From contig CM069874.1 in the NCBI GenBank assembly GCA_036172665.1, positions 51,318,707 to 51,382,706 of the forward strand: a stretch of 64,000 nucleotides of DNA, read 5' to 3'. Origin of the DNA: Prosopocoilus inquinatus. Lineage: Eukaryota; Arthropoda; Insecta; Coleoptera; Lucanidae. Position 1 is the first letter of the stretch. Each line of letters opens with the position of its first letter. The notes below the pieces were generated by a model, which saw only the letters and a list, made by a program, of their open reading frames with translations, was not told where the DNA came from and searched no databases. Positions 12,701 through 23,220 of this stretch are shown in pieces. A program made the position numbers and the translations under genes.

Positions 12701-15700
12701 TACTAGAAAACTGGCTGTTCTATTTACCATGAGTACAAAATGATGGTTGTGGCAATAAAAATCTATTTATTAACAACTGCATTTTGTGTAAATCTTTCCA
12801 CCTTCCTAACAGCATGCGGCTTGCAGGAATGAAACGAATGCAAACGAATTTGAAGATGCAGCCTTGGATTCGAATTCCTTAAACAAAATTTACAAAGAAT
12901 TTTAACTTAATTTGTAAGTAGAAAATAAATCCAATCGAATTTTCTCCGTGTAAAATTTCATCACCCTAAAGTTATATATATTATGTATTGTTACGTTTCA
13001 GGCCCGGGACAATTTTAACATGATGACTATTTTAATGACAAATTTACAGAACGCGGAAGAGCAGTTTGTTCATTACAACAATCGAGTAAGTAAGGTAGAA
13101 TTAATTCGATTAAGGTTTACAAAAATTACATTCATTGCAGTTTGTCAATGCTTCGAACACTGTGGAATATTTACGAGATGTGAACTTGGATTTGGAAGTG
13201 GAGAATTACGAGCTTGTACAAGATTTATTATTGTTTGAATCAAGATTATTAAAATATCAGCAAATGACTAAAATAAAAGAGGTAAGCAATAACTACTTTT
13301 TTTTCACTCAAAAAAATAGTACTTAATATAATTTAATGATAGACACTGTTGGTAGGCTGTAGATGCTTTGCCTAAGCTTTGCTAGATTTGTTCACCGCAT
13401 TCTGCATGTAATTCCTCTATCTTTGAATATTTCATTCAGTGTCTGTGTGGATTGAAAGTAGAAGTGAGAAAACTGCGCCAATTAAAGAAGCACAACGAAC
13501 TTCTGATTAAATTCTTAAAGCGAGAATTACGGCAATGTGGACAGGAATTGACTGCTTTAAAAGTTGTTTTGGTAAGTATGCGCAGACTGTTGTAATCAAT
13601 TCATCAAACAAAGATAGTTTTCAGTATTATGAATAAATGTGTCTTGTGTTATTAAAATTTAATACTATGCAATACTGAAGGTCCGTGCTTTTGCTCTTTT
13701 TAAAGTGTTGTGGTCTGCTAAGATTGCTCCTGGATTTAGTGCCGTGACGACTGACTTCGGCACAGTTGGTAGCTCAGCAGAACGGGTTGGGTTTTTGACT
13801 CAAAACAACTTCAAAACGGCGCCACTGAGTTCTTTTTTTGACCGCGGAGAAAATAAGAAAAACTGACACCTAGTTTATATACAGACGTCCTTTATTAAAA
13901 AATACAAATATAAACATATGCCAAAATAAAGGAGGGAAATATCGACGTGTGCGGTGGCGTAGGTATTAATACAGACACTGTTACGCAGTAACGGAAGGAG
14001 CGCTAGCGCTTTTTGGTCCATAGTTTTATGGGGCTGCGCCAACCGTAACTTACCGTGCCTCTCGAAGCAAGGTCGGTCATTCCCTCGGAGACTAAAGCTG
14101 AAGTTTCCTAGGAGAGTCTGTCGGGCTGAAATTGACCGCGATCGACGCAATGTTCGTTCTAACCAAAAGCGAACAATTAAACAGGGACAGTTTCCTAGAC
14201 TTCGCTCAGTTTTCATTGTTTTTAGTTGGAGCGGAGTCAGCCGCGCTCAAATTCAGTCCAACCGACTTCCTAGGAAATCAGAATGTGTTATGATAAAGAG
14301 CGCCGCCCAGCAAATGTTACGTAACCCGTAAAAGTAACACGGCCGGGAAACTGTATCTTTGTATGCGTTCTGAAGGCACTACTCCCCAGGACCCGCTTTT
14401 CCATTGGTATACCCCAAATGAAATTAATAAACAAGGCCCTGAGATGATCTTTGAGGTCCCTCCCGAAAGTATAAGTTTCTCAAAAAAAGGGAATCCATGT
14501 CATTAAACCTTACTTGCGCTGCAAAGACTGATTTTATTTTTTACTAAAAAGCAATTAACGCGCTCGCTTTTTAGTAGTTTTGGCGAGATGCTAACTTTTT
14601 TATATTCGTCCGTAGACGCAAACTTTTAGAGGACGCACGGATACCATCAAAAGGGAAGTTGGCAAACGCATTGAAGTCATTAATTGATAAGACTCATTAA
14701 TTGATAAAAGTCATTAATTAATAGGCAGTAGCCACTGTTTTATACAAATGAGTGTGGCAGTGAATTAGTGAAATCGTGATAGGGTCCTTGGATTTAAGAG
14801 ACAGAGTACATATTGATGTAAAGCAAAACGGAGTGTTCTACAATACAAAATGCAATAATTAATTACATTGTTGGAATTCACGAATATGAACATTAACATT
14901 TATAATTTAATGTTAATTCTAATCTAATCTTCTTAAATGTAAAGATAGTATTTAAAATATAAACTCCCGTAAAACGTAAACGTGTTATTCGTCTCCGAAT
15001 AGACTTTAAATAACTCGTCTTGTGAGCTCCGTGACAATATCTCAAAAATTATTGACATTGGGTATGGACACCCACATTAAACTTGCTTTAAAATAACCTT
15101 ATAAACTCAAATTCGTTTTAAAATATTGAGCGTTCCGTTAGAAATAAGGAAGTTTCGTATCGTACAGACAAATTGAGACACTATGAATATGTCGAAATAA
15201 TTTTAAATTATGTGGAACTTTCGTAGATGACACTTTTGTATAAAACAGAAGAAACCTCTTTGGGTGAGACACTCAGTATGTAACGGTATTCAACAATTAT
15301 TGAAGTCCTGAGCAGCTGTGGAATCAAACATTTTTTAACTAATATTGTTTCAAATTGCGATAAAACACAAGTTGTTTGACAATAATATTTGTCGACGTCC
15401 AATCAACGTTGTCAACATCAATTCAAAGAGTCGACATTCAAGTTTGATTCCATAGCCACCCAGGACTACAATAATTGTTCGACATCCGTTATAAGCTTCT
15501 GAATATTTATTTCATTAAAAAAAATAAGCGACAATCTAGATTACACACCCGAACAGACTAAATAAAGGACAAACTGAAACAACAAATACACCAATAATAA
15601 AAACCAATAAATCAAATGAGCAAAATCACTAAAATGAAGGGAAATCAAATAACGTGGTTTGGTTACACAATTTGAAATGGGAATCAGAAGAGTTACTGAG

Positions 15701-18700
15701 CCATTGCGAATACTGAAAACACTAGAGAAAGGACAGACAAAACAAGTAATGAACAGAATGAAGGAAATAAGTAAAAGAAGGAAATCAAAAGATTCAATTA
15801 AAAAAAAAACTTTCCATAATCCAAAGACACTCTACGAGTGAAAGCATTAAAAAGAAGATAATCCAGCGCCCGCAAATAATAAAGCAAAAAAACATTTAAA
15901 AGAATGATAATGGTTAATGAACTTCAAATCATATTCAAAGTTTTTGTGCCGAAATTGAATGCTTTAACGGAAGTCAATTTAAATTTGCATTTTCGTTATA
16001 TTAAGCGTAATTTTTTACAAAGCGTTTAGAAGTATGATCAAAAGTGCTGTACTATCAGCACATCGTTTTCTTGAAGAACTAAAAGAATATTTTGTGTAAG
16101 CAGTACTGTGATTAGGATTATTAAAAAACAAAACGAGAACGGCTTCAACCTTGAAAAATAATTTTTCGTGCAACAGCACAGAAAGTGAAAATGTGCAAAA
16201 ATAAAGTTCAGACGAAAAAAAGCGAAATCAGGTAAATTCAGGTCAAAGATTTTTGCAATTGAAACTCAACAACTTAACAGAAAACGGTACATAAAAAAGT
16301 TATCTGTATTTAGTTTTTAAAAAGTATACTTCGCAGGAACTTAAAATTTTATTGCTTTATGTTTTCAATATGAATTCACATGAACCTTATTTGACCTTCC
16401 AAACATTTGATGGGTTGTTTACGTATACTTTTCTCATCCTAAACCAGTTTTATTCGAATGTGAAACATTCTTGGTTCTTTTTAATTTTTATTTACGAATT
16501 TGGCAGTATTTCGTATGATGCCGAGTAATTTCCCTTCTTTATTCAAATAAATGTTAGTTCAGATATTGGTTCTTTTTTTATATATTTCCCATTTACATTT
16601 GAAAAACACTAAACATCGACTTAGAGTGTTTTGCTTTCTTGTTTTTTTAAACAACCCGCAAACATCCATCCTCTTTCTTTTTTTATTCGACATTAAAAAA
16701 AGAAAAGTAATCAAATGGGTTGAATTTTTTTCCTTTCTCGGGATAATATAATCATGAACGCATTCAAATATCGGACTTAACATAAATAAATTAACTGACA
16801 TAATATTGTAAGTATAGGATATTCACTGAAAATGATTTTTATTTGAGAGTGTGCAAGAGACACGTTTCGCAACTTTGCACGCTCGAATTTGTGGCAACAT
16901 TCAAAAAAGAAATAAAAATCACGAAACAGCAATTACTCGGCAGCGGCACTCGATGTACACCCTGTATATGTATCGTATAAAATCTAACTGTCACGTATAA
17001 TATCACTTCTGGCAGGGGATCTAATACGTATAATTTGTAGATTAAAATTCATTAAAGATATAAATTGGTTGAAGGTCACTGGTACAGCTACATTGCGTCA
17101 CAAGAGCAATGAACTCTCCCGGAGCAGAAGGAAACACCAAGATGTTTAGGTTCGGCCAAAAATATTTATAATATTTATTAAAGCACATAATACAAAGAAC
17201 ATGAATGTGCGTAACCCCGGATGGGATTAACGGCCGCAGAAATATCAAAAATATTTACACTACCCAAAACAAAGGGCGTTGGCGCATCGGCGTGATTTAC
17301 TTTCGCATTGGTTACTCAACATCAAAAGGAATATCCAAAAATTATGGCTTGAAACGCACAGACCAAAATGAAAGTAAAAAAAAAACGCGATCAAGAATAA
17401 GGAGAAAAGTTCCAAAATTACGTAAGTACAGAGCCAAGACAAAATTAATATTTAACAAATACTAGTAAAATTTGCAAAACATGGGACAGTAAGTAAATTC
17501 TATCAGTATAAAAAAAACAGAAGCTTCCCTGACTATGTTATTACAGCAAACAAAGCCTCCCTTTTGCAAAATTCGTCGGTGAAAAATACTGCGGGCCCAC
17601 ACCAGACCCTGCCACTGACTTGAAGCACGCCCGTGGACTGACGTCACGGAACATGTTTCCGAGAACGAAAAGAAAAAGAGGGAAATTTCTTACTCAATTC
17701 CTCCGGGGCGGAACGTCGATGGGACGGCTGTTACAGCCCGAAAACGGGAACGGTTTAACTTATTTTCCTCAACAGAAAGCATGAGGATAATGTGTCGTTC
17801 CTCGGAGCGACGCTTACGGGAATAACCGAGGCAGCAACCACCTTGCACTGAATCGGCGGTGGAAATCTGCTGAAATTTACGATCGCGAGCGGTAAACGCA
17901 CGTGGAAAACAACCATGTAACAAAATGGAGAATTAACATTGCGCTTACCTTGCTGAGAGCAGGAAAAGATTCGCACGTCCTTCAAAGCCTACTGAGACAG
18001 TAATTAACGATTTGAATCAGTTCAACACGGTAGGTTCACTGATCCAACAATAAAATCGATCCAAATAACACCTACCTGACAACGTCGAACGGGGAAAGCC
18101 ACTCCGCTGGATTGCCACTTGATATCGAGTAAGCGCTACCGACCGAACAACCGCAATGCCCTCAACATGCGTGTACAAGGGAAAGCCTACCCGACCGGAA
18201 CGGTCAATGCGAAATTCGAATGTAACAACACACAACAAATTACACGCACACCTGTATAAGACTCGAGTTTTAACAGAGCCGTTGCTGGCAATTAATAGCT
18301 TGTTACTGTTTAGAATCCCCGTTGCCAAGAATCATCCTGTGTATATGCAAGTGCATTGCTTAGAAAAGTACGCGATTTCTCGCGCGTTCCCTGTTTATTA
18401 TTTCTTTTACATTCAAACTAGAGATGGGCGACTGAGATGATGCGAGTCGACTTGCAGGTGGAGTCTTTTAATGTAAAGTCGACTAAGCTACAATTAATCG
18501 GAGCACGTTGAATAAACACTCGACTTCTCGCATTGATTGCTTAATAAAACCGCATATCTCATTTGGAAACGTGTACATCGCATATTTATGTAAGAAAGTT
18601 CGGATGTGTATAAACTGGATTTGCGTTTCTTAATTTTTCGCGATTATAAAAAAAATGAGTGGCGTTCATTTGATTACACCCACCCCCGTTCCACTGAGAA

Positions 18701-21700
18701 GCCGACAATGCCGAAGTCATTCGTTACCGCACTAATTCTTGTACCTATCCAGGTAGCAAGCTAAATTAAAATTACAATAAATGTTTCCTTAATCTAACAA
18801 TACATCAAACTACCCCAAATAAGCCACAGAAAACTTAATGCTGGGACGTAAAGTAATAAGTCTGGTTCACCTTGTCTTGTCAAGGTCGAAGTGGCGTTCG
18901 TAGAACCGGTGACCAGAATCGAGCAATTAAATGCATCGGTCTCGGCCAAGCAGGCTTTGCAGCCGATGATGAACGAAATCAGGATAACCAAAATCAGTCT
19001 CAACGCAAGACGAAGAACAAAATGGAAACCAAAACCAAAAGCAAAACCGAAGCCAAAACAACAGCAAAACCTTGTAACGAGCGACACAACAAACAACGAA
19101 CAACCTAGGACAGATGTTAACTTGGATTAGCTAGACCAAGAATGTAAACTAAAGAGAGTACTTTACAAGAGTAAAGCCTCGATTTCCTAGGATAACGGCA
19201 CCATAATGTAGCGGTCGTAATATGGCGGTGAATGATGTCACATAAAACATGCCAAGACTATTCAGTTTCATTTGGTTTTCCAGAAAACGGCAAACGTCAC
19301 CGATATCTAAAAATACGTAAAAAGGTTTTTTTTAAAGGTTTGGAATCCTGTTTTGGTGACTCCTCATTTTTTAAATATGTTTGTAACGTCAAATCGAAAT
19401 GGATCATCAAGAAGTATACACATCGTCGCTTTTTCTTGCTTACTTTACGTAAATGTATGTCATTTTTCAACGTTACATGACGTCATTTACCGTCATATTA
19501 CTACCGCTATTTACAATGCCGTTATCCTAGGAAACCGAGGCTTAACCCTCGCGTGGGTTGGTAACATAACGACCCGACAATCCTTGTCGATACACGAGCC
19601 GTCCTCCATTTACAATATATTTGAATTCTAATCCATTCAAATCCACTTGAAAATCACTGATTGCAATTCATTTGCAGTTATTCAGGCGGCGGTCAGTGAT
19701 AAAGAAGTGACTGAGTTCCTCCTCCCTCACCCCCTACCAAACAAGCTGGTTTTTTTACGATCAGTTTTTAGTTTGATGTAATTTCATACATATTTTGAGG
19801 TTATGTTTATTTTTGTAATGAATGTTAATTACGCGTGACTTTTCACCCACCGCTTAAACTGGCTTGCTCCAGCTTGCATCGACCGCGCGACCTGTCCGCG
19901 CTGCTCTACTACGAACCGACATCACAGATGGGAGGCGCCAACCGTTATAAAAGCCGTAACGCAGCCCAGAAATGCTGACTTCACTGGTCATCCATGCAGT
20001 CCACTCCTAACCCTACCTGGTATACATCAACCTGTCGCTTCTTCCTCTCTAGTATTCTGCTGGTCATCCGCAGGATATTAACCAACCCGTCCTGGTGAGC
20101 TAGCTGTAGGTCATCCATGGCTTCTCCTCGCTGGTTCTCTGCAGGATATTGACCGTTCTCTCCGGATAAGAAAACCACTGGTCAACCGTAACTTTGTGAA
20201 CCGTTGCTTTCTAGTACTCGTACGTACCGCTGTTTGATTTAATTTTGGATGTAACGAATTTAAATGGAGGACGGCTACGATCGAAAGGAAACGCCCCCGT
20301 TAGATTAGAACGACATGAAAAGACCTGATCCAATGGAAATGTAGTTACCATAAGTTAAAAGGTATCAGAATAAAGGCCAAAGGGCATGAGAATGCGTCTT
20401 GTTCACGGACGACGCACGGAGAATTAAAAAAAACGGTGTGAGCTGGAAAAAAAAAATAATACAGGTATCGACTACTATTTCCAACAAGTTTAGTCTCGAC
20501 TAAATTGGAGAATAAATAAATCATAAAATTCCTACGGAGCGATCTAAAGTGCGGGAAGAATAAAAAAGAAATAGGTCGTTCCTTTTCTAGACGGAATTGT
20601 GAATAAAAAAGCTACTTTTAATTTAATACGAGCTCGTAAAAAGTCACAGCGAACTTGCATCGATGAGACAGGCATCAGATCGGCCGTCTTGAATTCAAAC
20701 GACCCTGCAAGCGGAATGCATTATTAAATGACACGCAATATTATTTTTCTCTACACAAGGCGCGCCAAATTCAAAGGGAAAAATAAACTGTAACAAGATG
20801 TTAGTAAATTTAAATGGAAGAGTAAACTGTAACAAGATGCGCTTCTGAATTTAAAAACAATTAATTTAGCTATATTTTATCAATTTCAGGAGAGTGAAGG
20901 TTCGTCGTTAGAACAAGAAAACACTGCTCTGACATCTATGGTACGTGAATTGGAAATCTTCACGCAGTCCTTGCAAAACCAACTTGGAATAACTGAGGCG
21001 GACTTGATTCGTGAGAAGAAAATCAATCAGGTCCAAGCGGATCGCATTGAAGAGCTGCAAGGCATAATTGGGGCCAAAAACATCGAAATAAATCGCTACA
21101 GCGATGCTTACCAGGACGTCAAGTCTAAGTTAGATGCGTCCGTGAGCAAGAACAGAACACTCCAGGAATCAATTAAGGAACTGCAGGAGCAATTTAATGA
21201 AGTTGAGATGCAGCAGATGCTCCAGGGTGAAACTGAAGAGATTTGTCACGGAGAGCTCGACATTTGCTTGAACAGCTTGCAGGAAGTGAAGTTTAAGCTA
21301 CGCACGCAATATCAACAGCTCATACAGAAAATTCAAGAGTGTAAGGACTTGGAGGCCAACTTAAAAGTTCAAAGTAACAATGCTGAAATTTACAAGAAAG
21401 ATTTGGAGAATACGAGAATTAGGTATAAGGATGAAGCTATTGAGCTGAAGCGGAATGTAAGTTTTACTATCATTATTGAATTGAACAGTCCAAGTGGTAA
21501 GGGACCGACCTTGTAATCTCATGGTCGTGGGTTCGAACGGGATATCTTTCGGGGGTGGTCGGTATTCACTTCAGGTACCCTTCAGTGTTGGGGAGAAAAT
21601 TCGACACTGCTTCCCCTTCAACGGCGAGGAGGTTTGGAAGTAACAAAGCCATGAAACACTTTACACACACACAAAATACACTTCCGCTCCTGAGGTCTTC

Positions 21701-23109
21701 ACAAGTCTGACTTAAGATTCCGTTGGGCATCCACCACAGACACAAAAAACTTATCTGTAAAACTGATTGAACTTAACATTAAATCTGTAAATTCTTTCCA
21801 ATAATGTGCAGATACGTGAACTAAAGGAGAAACTGCAAGTATCCGAAAATAAAATCGAAATTTTAAATGAAGAAGTCAAGGATTCACAAGCCATGTTGGT
21901 GGAGTCTGCGCAGCGCGAGTTGAAATTGCAGCAAGAATATTCCAGTAGAGAACAGGAACTGTCAGAAAAGATTCACAGCTCGCAATCTGAAGAAATGCGA
22001 CTTCTGGAACTCGTCAATCAGCTAGAACAGCAGCTCTCGACGATGAGAAATGAAATACTTATGAGAGATCAACAACTTGAGCTCGCCAAAAACAATGTAC
22101 ACAAAATTAGAAACGACTATAACACGCAAACCAACGAACTCAACGTAGCTCAAAAAGAGGTGAACGTTTTGAAGAACGAGCTCAACATAGTGATCCAAAA
22201 ACAAGGAAAACTAAAATCAGACGTACGCACTTAACATCACGCTTGTTTATAAAAACTTAATGCTCGAATTTACAGAATGAAAAGCTTCAAGAACAGGTGA
22301 CCTGCTTGAAAAATAACATTCACTTTTTCAATCAGCGAGACCAGGCCCTTACTGAAAGACTGGAAGCAGCCCTGAGTGAAATCAACAGGATTCAGAGCGA
22401 GAAGCAGTTATTGCAAGAGAAAAACGAGCAGATATCCAGCGACTTGGTCTGCTTAAAAGACGTGCTGCAAAAGAAGACGGAGACGGCCGTCAACTTGGAA
22501 ATGGAGCTGATGCAGGCCAAAGCGAATCGAAAAGAGCTTTGCGCCGAAAGTCGAAACGTCGTGGCTAGTGTGAGGGCGTGGCTCGATGAGCAAAAAATGA
22601 TAAACGAGCATCTAAAAGCAAAGTTGCAGAGAAAGAATTCGCTTATTGTTAAATTACAAAAGGAAAAGGAGTAAGAACTGTTCGACGTTAAGGAGGGGAT
22701 TGCTAATGACTGTTGTTTTTAGGCTAGCGGAAAATTCTCAGGTTGTTTGTCCGGCTTTAAAGCAACGCGTGGATCTACAGGGCAGCCAGTATTATTCTCA
22801 AACCAATCACCCAAGAAACTGGAGTCTTGGATCACGTGGATCTGGATCTCATAGTCCTGCAAGCAGTAACGAAAGCGGACAACCTGATTGGTATAATACT
22901 TATGGGGTAGGCTTTTATTCGAATACGTAAATTAAAAATTATTATTTTCTTTTTTTGAGGAAACCGAATACATAGCTCCTCTTGCCGACGCAAGTCCCCA
23001 GAGGTGGATTCATCGCGTTGAAAGTATGACGGAAGAACTGCAGCGCAGCAATCGGTATTGGAAGAAAAAAATGAACGACAATGAGTACACGGTAACCAAA
23101 GACGAATGA
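1..23109 (+). CDS. Large coiled-coil protein, 13 coding exons, 5' end outside window
   Basis: Thirteen exons join in frame with canonical GT-AG sites: up to 761, 824-886, 971-1180, 1292-1354, 1413-1508, 13002-13085, 13141-13281, 13440-13571, 20890-21456, 21812-22222, 22276-22670, 22723-22906, 22960-23109 (stop TGA). All junctions are phase 0 except the one after 22670, which splits a codon 2+1 and closes correctly. About 1,080 residues are visible. The N-terminal part is Ser/Arg/Pro-rich and low complexity; from exon 2 on it is long heptad-type coiled coil rich in E, K, Q and L, ending in a short Ser/Gly linker and a C-terminal helix with the motif RWIHRVESM. The composition fits a centrosomal, cytoskeletal or Golgi scaffold, but I do not recognise the family. 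Two large introns (11.5 and 7.3 kb) are full of transposons. Splicing is well supported; function is not. Confidence 0.85.
824..886 (+). CDS. Coiled-coil gene exon (21 codons)
   Basis: Flanked by ATTAATAG and GGTAAA. It starts the coiled coil (RQRIAQLEEQLRG) and is phase 0 at both ends, so it could be skipped without breaking the frame. Confidence 0.75.
971..1180 (+). CDS. Coiled-coil gene exon (70 codons)
   Basis: Acceptor CCTGTAG, donor GTGAGT. Strong heptad helix with a very basic patch (VERRRRG). Phase 0 at both ends. Confidence 0.85.
1292..1354 (+). CDS. Coiled-coil gene exon (21 codons)
   Basis: Acceptor CCAAAG, donor GGTACA (weaker than its neighbours). Encodes VDLNMNTVNLLEVNEDHLKT, in frame with both flanking exons; possibly an alternative exon. 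Confidence 0.65.
1413..1508 (+). CDS. Coiled-coil gene exon (32 codons)
   Basis: Acceptor TTTTGTAG, donor GTGAGT. Coiled-coil segment ending in EEIQQKYSQE. It precedes the 11.5 kb transposon-filled intron. Confidence 0.8.
1596..2387. other. Intron sequence, nothing recognised
   Basis: AT-rich start of the 11.5 kb intron of the coiled-coil gene. No ORF, transposon ends or strong repeat was seen. Confidence 0.5.
2388..2550. mobile_element. pogo/mariner-like MITE, 163 bp
   Basis: TA target duplication (2386-2387, 2551-2552) and inverted ends beginning CAGTCGAATCTCTATAACTC and, at the other end, CAGTCGAACCTCCGTAACTC. Too short to code. Such ends are typical of pogo/Tc1-mariner derivatives. Confidence 0.75.
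2833..3790. repeat. Imperfect foldback repeat about 0.95 kb
   Basis: Arms at about 2957-3180 and 3560-3778 are reverse complements; for example CCCTATCTAGAGGGTTTATT pairs with AATAAACCCTCTAGATAGGG. The tip GTTCCATTTAAAA, common to other elements here, occurs at 2842 and 3569. The outer ends are ragged, so limits are approximate. Confidence 0.65.
3800..4714. other. Intron sequence, little structure
   Basis: AT-rich. Around 4275-4395 a short inverted segment (TCAAATTGCACG, AGTCAACGGTCAGAC against TCTGACAAGTTTGACCGTTCA) hints at a small degenerate MITE. Nothing else is supported. Confidence 0.35.
4715..6501. mobile_element. CAGGGTGTTC foldback element (family F2), 1.8 kb
   Basis: Ends CAGTGTGTTCAAGGGAATCC and GGCTTCTCATGAACACCCTG are inverted, flanked by TA. 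Each arm repeats a unit containing TTTTCAATTGTTTTAA or similar, and ATTTGTTTTTC-type segments. Related copies: 38936-41422, 54420-54645 (half) and 56394-57051. It holds the insertion at 5193-5563. No transposase. Confidence 0.75.
5193..5563. repeat. Insertion bounded by identical 61-bp direct repeats
   Basis: Bases 5193-5253 and 5503-5563 are identical (CTGTCCAGAGGCTGCTCGAG onward). Between them lies a repeat shared with 32200-32400 and, rearranged, with 37192-37355 (AAAGCGAT, ATGTCAGGTC, GACAGCAAGCATGGCC). It interrupts the F2 element. Confidence 0.7.
6502..7417. other. Intron sequence, nothing recognised
   Basis: AT-rich filler in the long intron of the coiled-coil gene. No coding or transposon ends were supported. 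Confidence 0.35.
7418..7690. repeat. Degenerate tandem repeat with TAATTCAGA core
   Basis: About ten irregular copies of a short unit, TGTAATTCAGA or TTTAATTTCAGA, occur at variable spacing. Confidence 0.5.
8448..9393. mobile_element. TA-flanked inverted-repeat element, 946 bp
   Basis: Ends CAGGATGTTCTTTTACTGTG and CACAGTAAAGAACACCCTG are inverted and flanked by TA. No coding content was recognised. A 38-bp near-perfect palindrome lies inside at 8520-8557. Confidence 0.7.
9600..10349. other. Remainder of nested insertion, unclassified
   Basis: Mixed-composition sequence between two inverted-repeat elements. No ORF with recognisable protein similarity, and no clear ends. Confidence 0.3.
10350..12167. 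mobile_element. Family F1 foldback element, 1.8 kb, copy 1
   Basis: Arms of about 0.5 kb or more are reverse complements (CAGGGTGTCC and GGACACGCTG at the tips; CAAACGAGCTGA and TCAGCTCGTTTG inside), flanked by TA (10348-10349, 12168-12169). The middle holds a minus-strand mini-ORF starting at 11272, MDFDNEKLRDVIHLIGES, closed after 29 codons. Copy 2 is at 42621-44431. Confidence 0.8.
12360..13001. other. Intron end before exon at 13002
   Basis: AT-rich, with a TA microsatellite near 12486-12500. Nothing else recognised. Confidence 0.4.
13002..13085 (+). CDS. Coiled-coil gene exon (28 codons)
   Basis: Acceptor GTTTCAG, donor GTAAGT. Encodes ARDNFNMMTILMTNLQNAEE and continues the helix after the long intron. 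The upstream codon phase matches (phase 0). Confidence 0.8.
13141..13281 (+). CDS. Coiled-coil gene exon (47 codons)
   Basis: Separated from the previous exon by a 55-bp intron (GTAAGT to TTGCAG). Leucine-rich helix with EYLRDVNLDLEVENYELVQD; donor GTAAGC. Confidence 0.85.
13440..13571 (+). CDS. Coiled-coil gene exon (44 codons)
   Basis: Acceptor TCATTCAG, donor GTAAGT. Basic helix with three cysteines (CLCGLK near the start, RQCGQE near the end). Confidence 0.85.
13690..14480 (-). mobile_element. Diverged LTR-like remnant A
   Basis: The reverse complement of about 13735-13905 matches 35300-35475 (shared AGTGGCGCC, CCGCG, and a TTTATT that reads AATAAA on the minus strand). About 14030-14420 is antiparallel to 24400-24720 (CCAACCGTAAC, CTCGGAGACTA, GGTATACCCC). 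This fits an LTR plus leader in minus orientation. No gag-pol frame remains. Limits are approximate. Confidence 0.45.
14500..16830. other. Intron sequence with short tandem repeat, otherwise plain
   Basis: Three 17-bp-type copies of GTCATTAATTGATAA lie at about 14676-14721. The rest is AT-rich with no supported gene or element. Confidence 0.4.
16830..19171. other. GC-richer intron segment, unclassified
   Basis: Contains an F1-like fragment at about 16921-16970 (AAACAGCAATTACTC, GGCACTCG, ACACCCTG). About 17540-18330 is GC-richer than its surroundings, suggesting an old LTR or other element, but no ends or ORF could be assigned. A low-complexity CAAAA/CCAAAA stretch lies near 19022-19065. Confidence 0.35.
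19172..19544. mobile_element. Inverted-repeat MITE, about 373 bp
   Basis: Inverted ends AGCCTCGATTTCCTAGGATA and TATCCTAGGAAACCGAGGCT continue into about 70-bp arms containing GCGGTCGTAATATGGCGGT. No coding content. Confidence 0.7.
19545..20889. other. Intron sequence before the large coiled-coil exon
   Basis: Moderate GC near 19850-20200, AT-rich afterwards. A duplicated phrase TAAACTGTAACAAGATG occurs at about 20786 and 20825. No gene seen. Confidence 0.35.
20890..21456 (+). CDS. Coiled-coil gene exon (189 codons), largest helix
   Basis: Acceptor ATTTCAG, donor GTAAGT. An uninterrupted 567-bp coding block of classic coiled coil (LEIFTQSLQNQL, IQECKDLEANLK). Coding GC is clearly higher than in the flanking intron. 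Confidence 0.92.
21483..21750 (+). repeat. tRNA-derived SINE in intron
   Basis: A tRNA-like head with A-box-like AAGTGGTAAGG, an anticodon-arm-like CTTGTAATC and a B box GGGTTCGAAC spaced as in tRNA genes, followed by an unrelated body and a CACACACAAAA tail. It makes up most of a 355-bp intron. A functional tRNA is excluded because the acceptor stem does not pair. Confidence 0.65.
21812..22222 (+). CDS. Coiled-coil gene exon (137 codons)
   Basis: Acceptor ATGTGCAG, donor GTACGC. Continuous heptad helix (IRELKEKLQVSENKIEILNE onward). The 355-bp intron before it carries a SINE. Confidence 0.92.
22276..22670 (+). CDS. Coiled-coil gene exon ending in a split codon
   Basis: Acceptor TTTACAG, donor GTAAGA. 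395 bp, so the last codon is split as GA|G. Helix with Q/E-rich heptads, then a basic stretch LKAKLQRKNSLIVKLQKEK. Confidence 0.9.
22723..22906 (+). CDS. Coiled-coil gene exon, Ser/Gly linker
   Basis: 52-bp intron upstream, acceptor GTTTTTAG. The G restores the split codon. It leaves the coiled coil for a Ser/Gly/Tyr-rich linker (SLGSRGSGSHSPASSNES). Donor GTAGGC is weaker than average. Confidence 0.85.
22960..23109 (+). CDS. Coiled-coil gene terminal exon
   Basis: Acceptor TTTTTTTGAG, weak last bases but a good pyrimidine tract. Encodes 49 residues with a conserved-looking helix (RWIHRVESM, RSNRYWKKKM) and stops at TGA 23107-23109. Confidence 0.85.
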   Translation, partial: ETEYIAPLADASPQRWIHRVESMTEELQRSNRYWKKKMNDNEYTVTKDE

Positions 23110-23214
23110 ATCATTATTATCTAATTATATTTATTGAATTATTAACCAATGTGTTTGTGTGTGTCTTCATCATATTTTATACAAGACTTTTTGTAATTTT
23201 TTATGATTACATAC

Positions 23215-23220
23215 AATAAA
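23215..23220 (+). terminator. Polyadenylation signal of the coiled-coil gene
   Basis: AATAAA 106 bp after the stop codon, in AT-rich 3' UTR sequence, with a T/G-rich stretch before it. Confidence 0.6.

Noticed and set aside
18794..19096. Minus-strand frame with signal-peptide-like hydrophobic runs
   Set aside because: The Phe/Gly pattern comes from a CAAAA/CCAAAA low-complexity stretch; the opposite strand is open too, and there are no splice sites, polyA signal or recognisable domain.
21483..21560. Functional tRNA gene
   Set aside because: A and B boxes are present, but the acceptor stem does not pair and the sequence runs into a SINE body.
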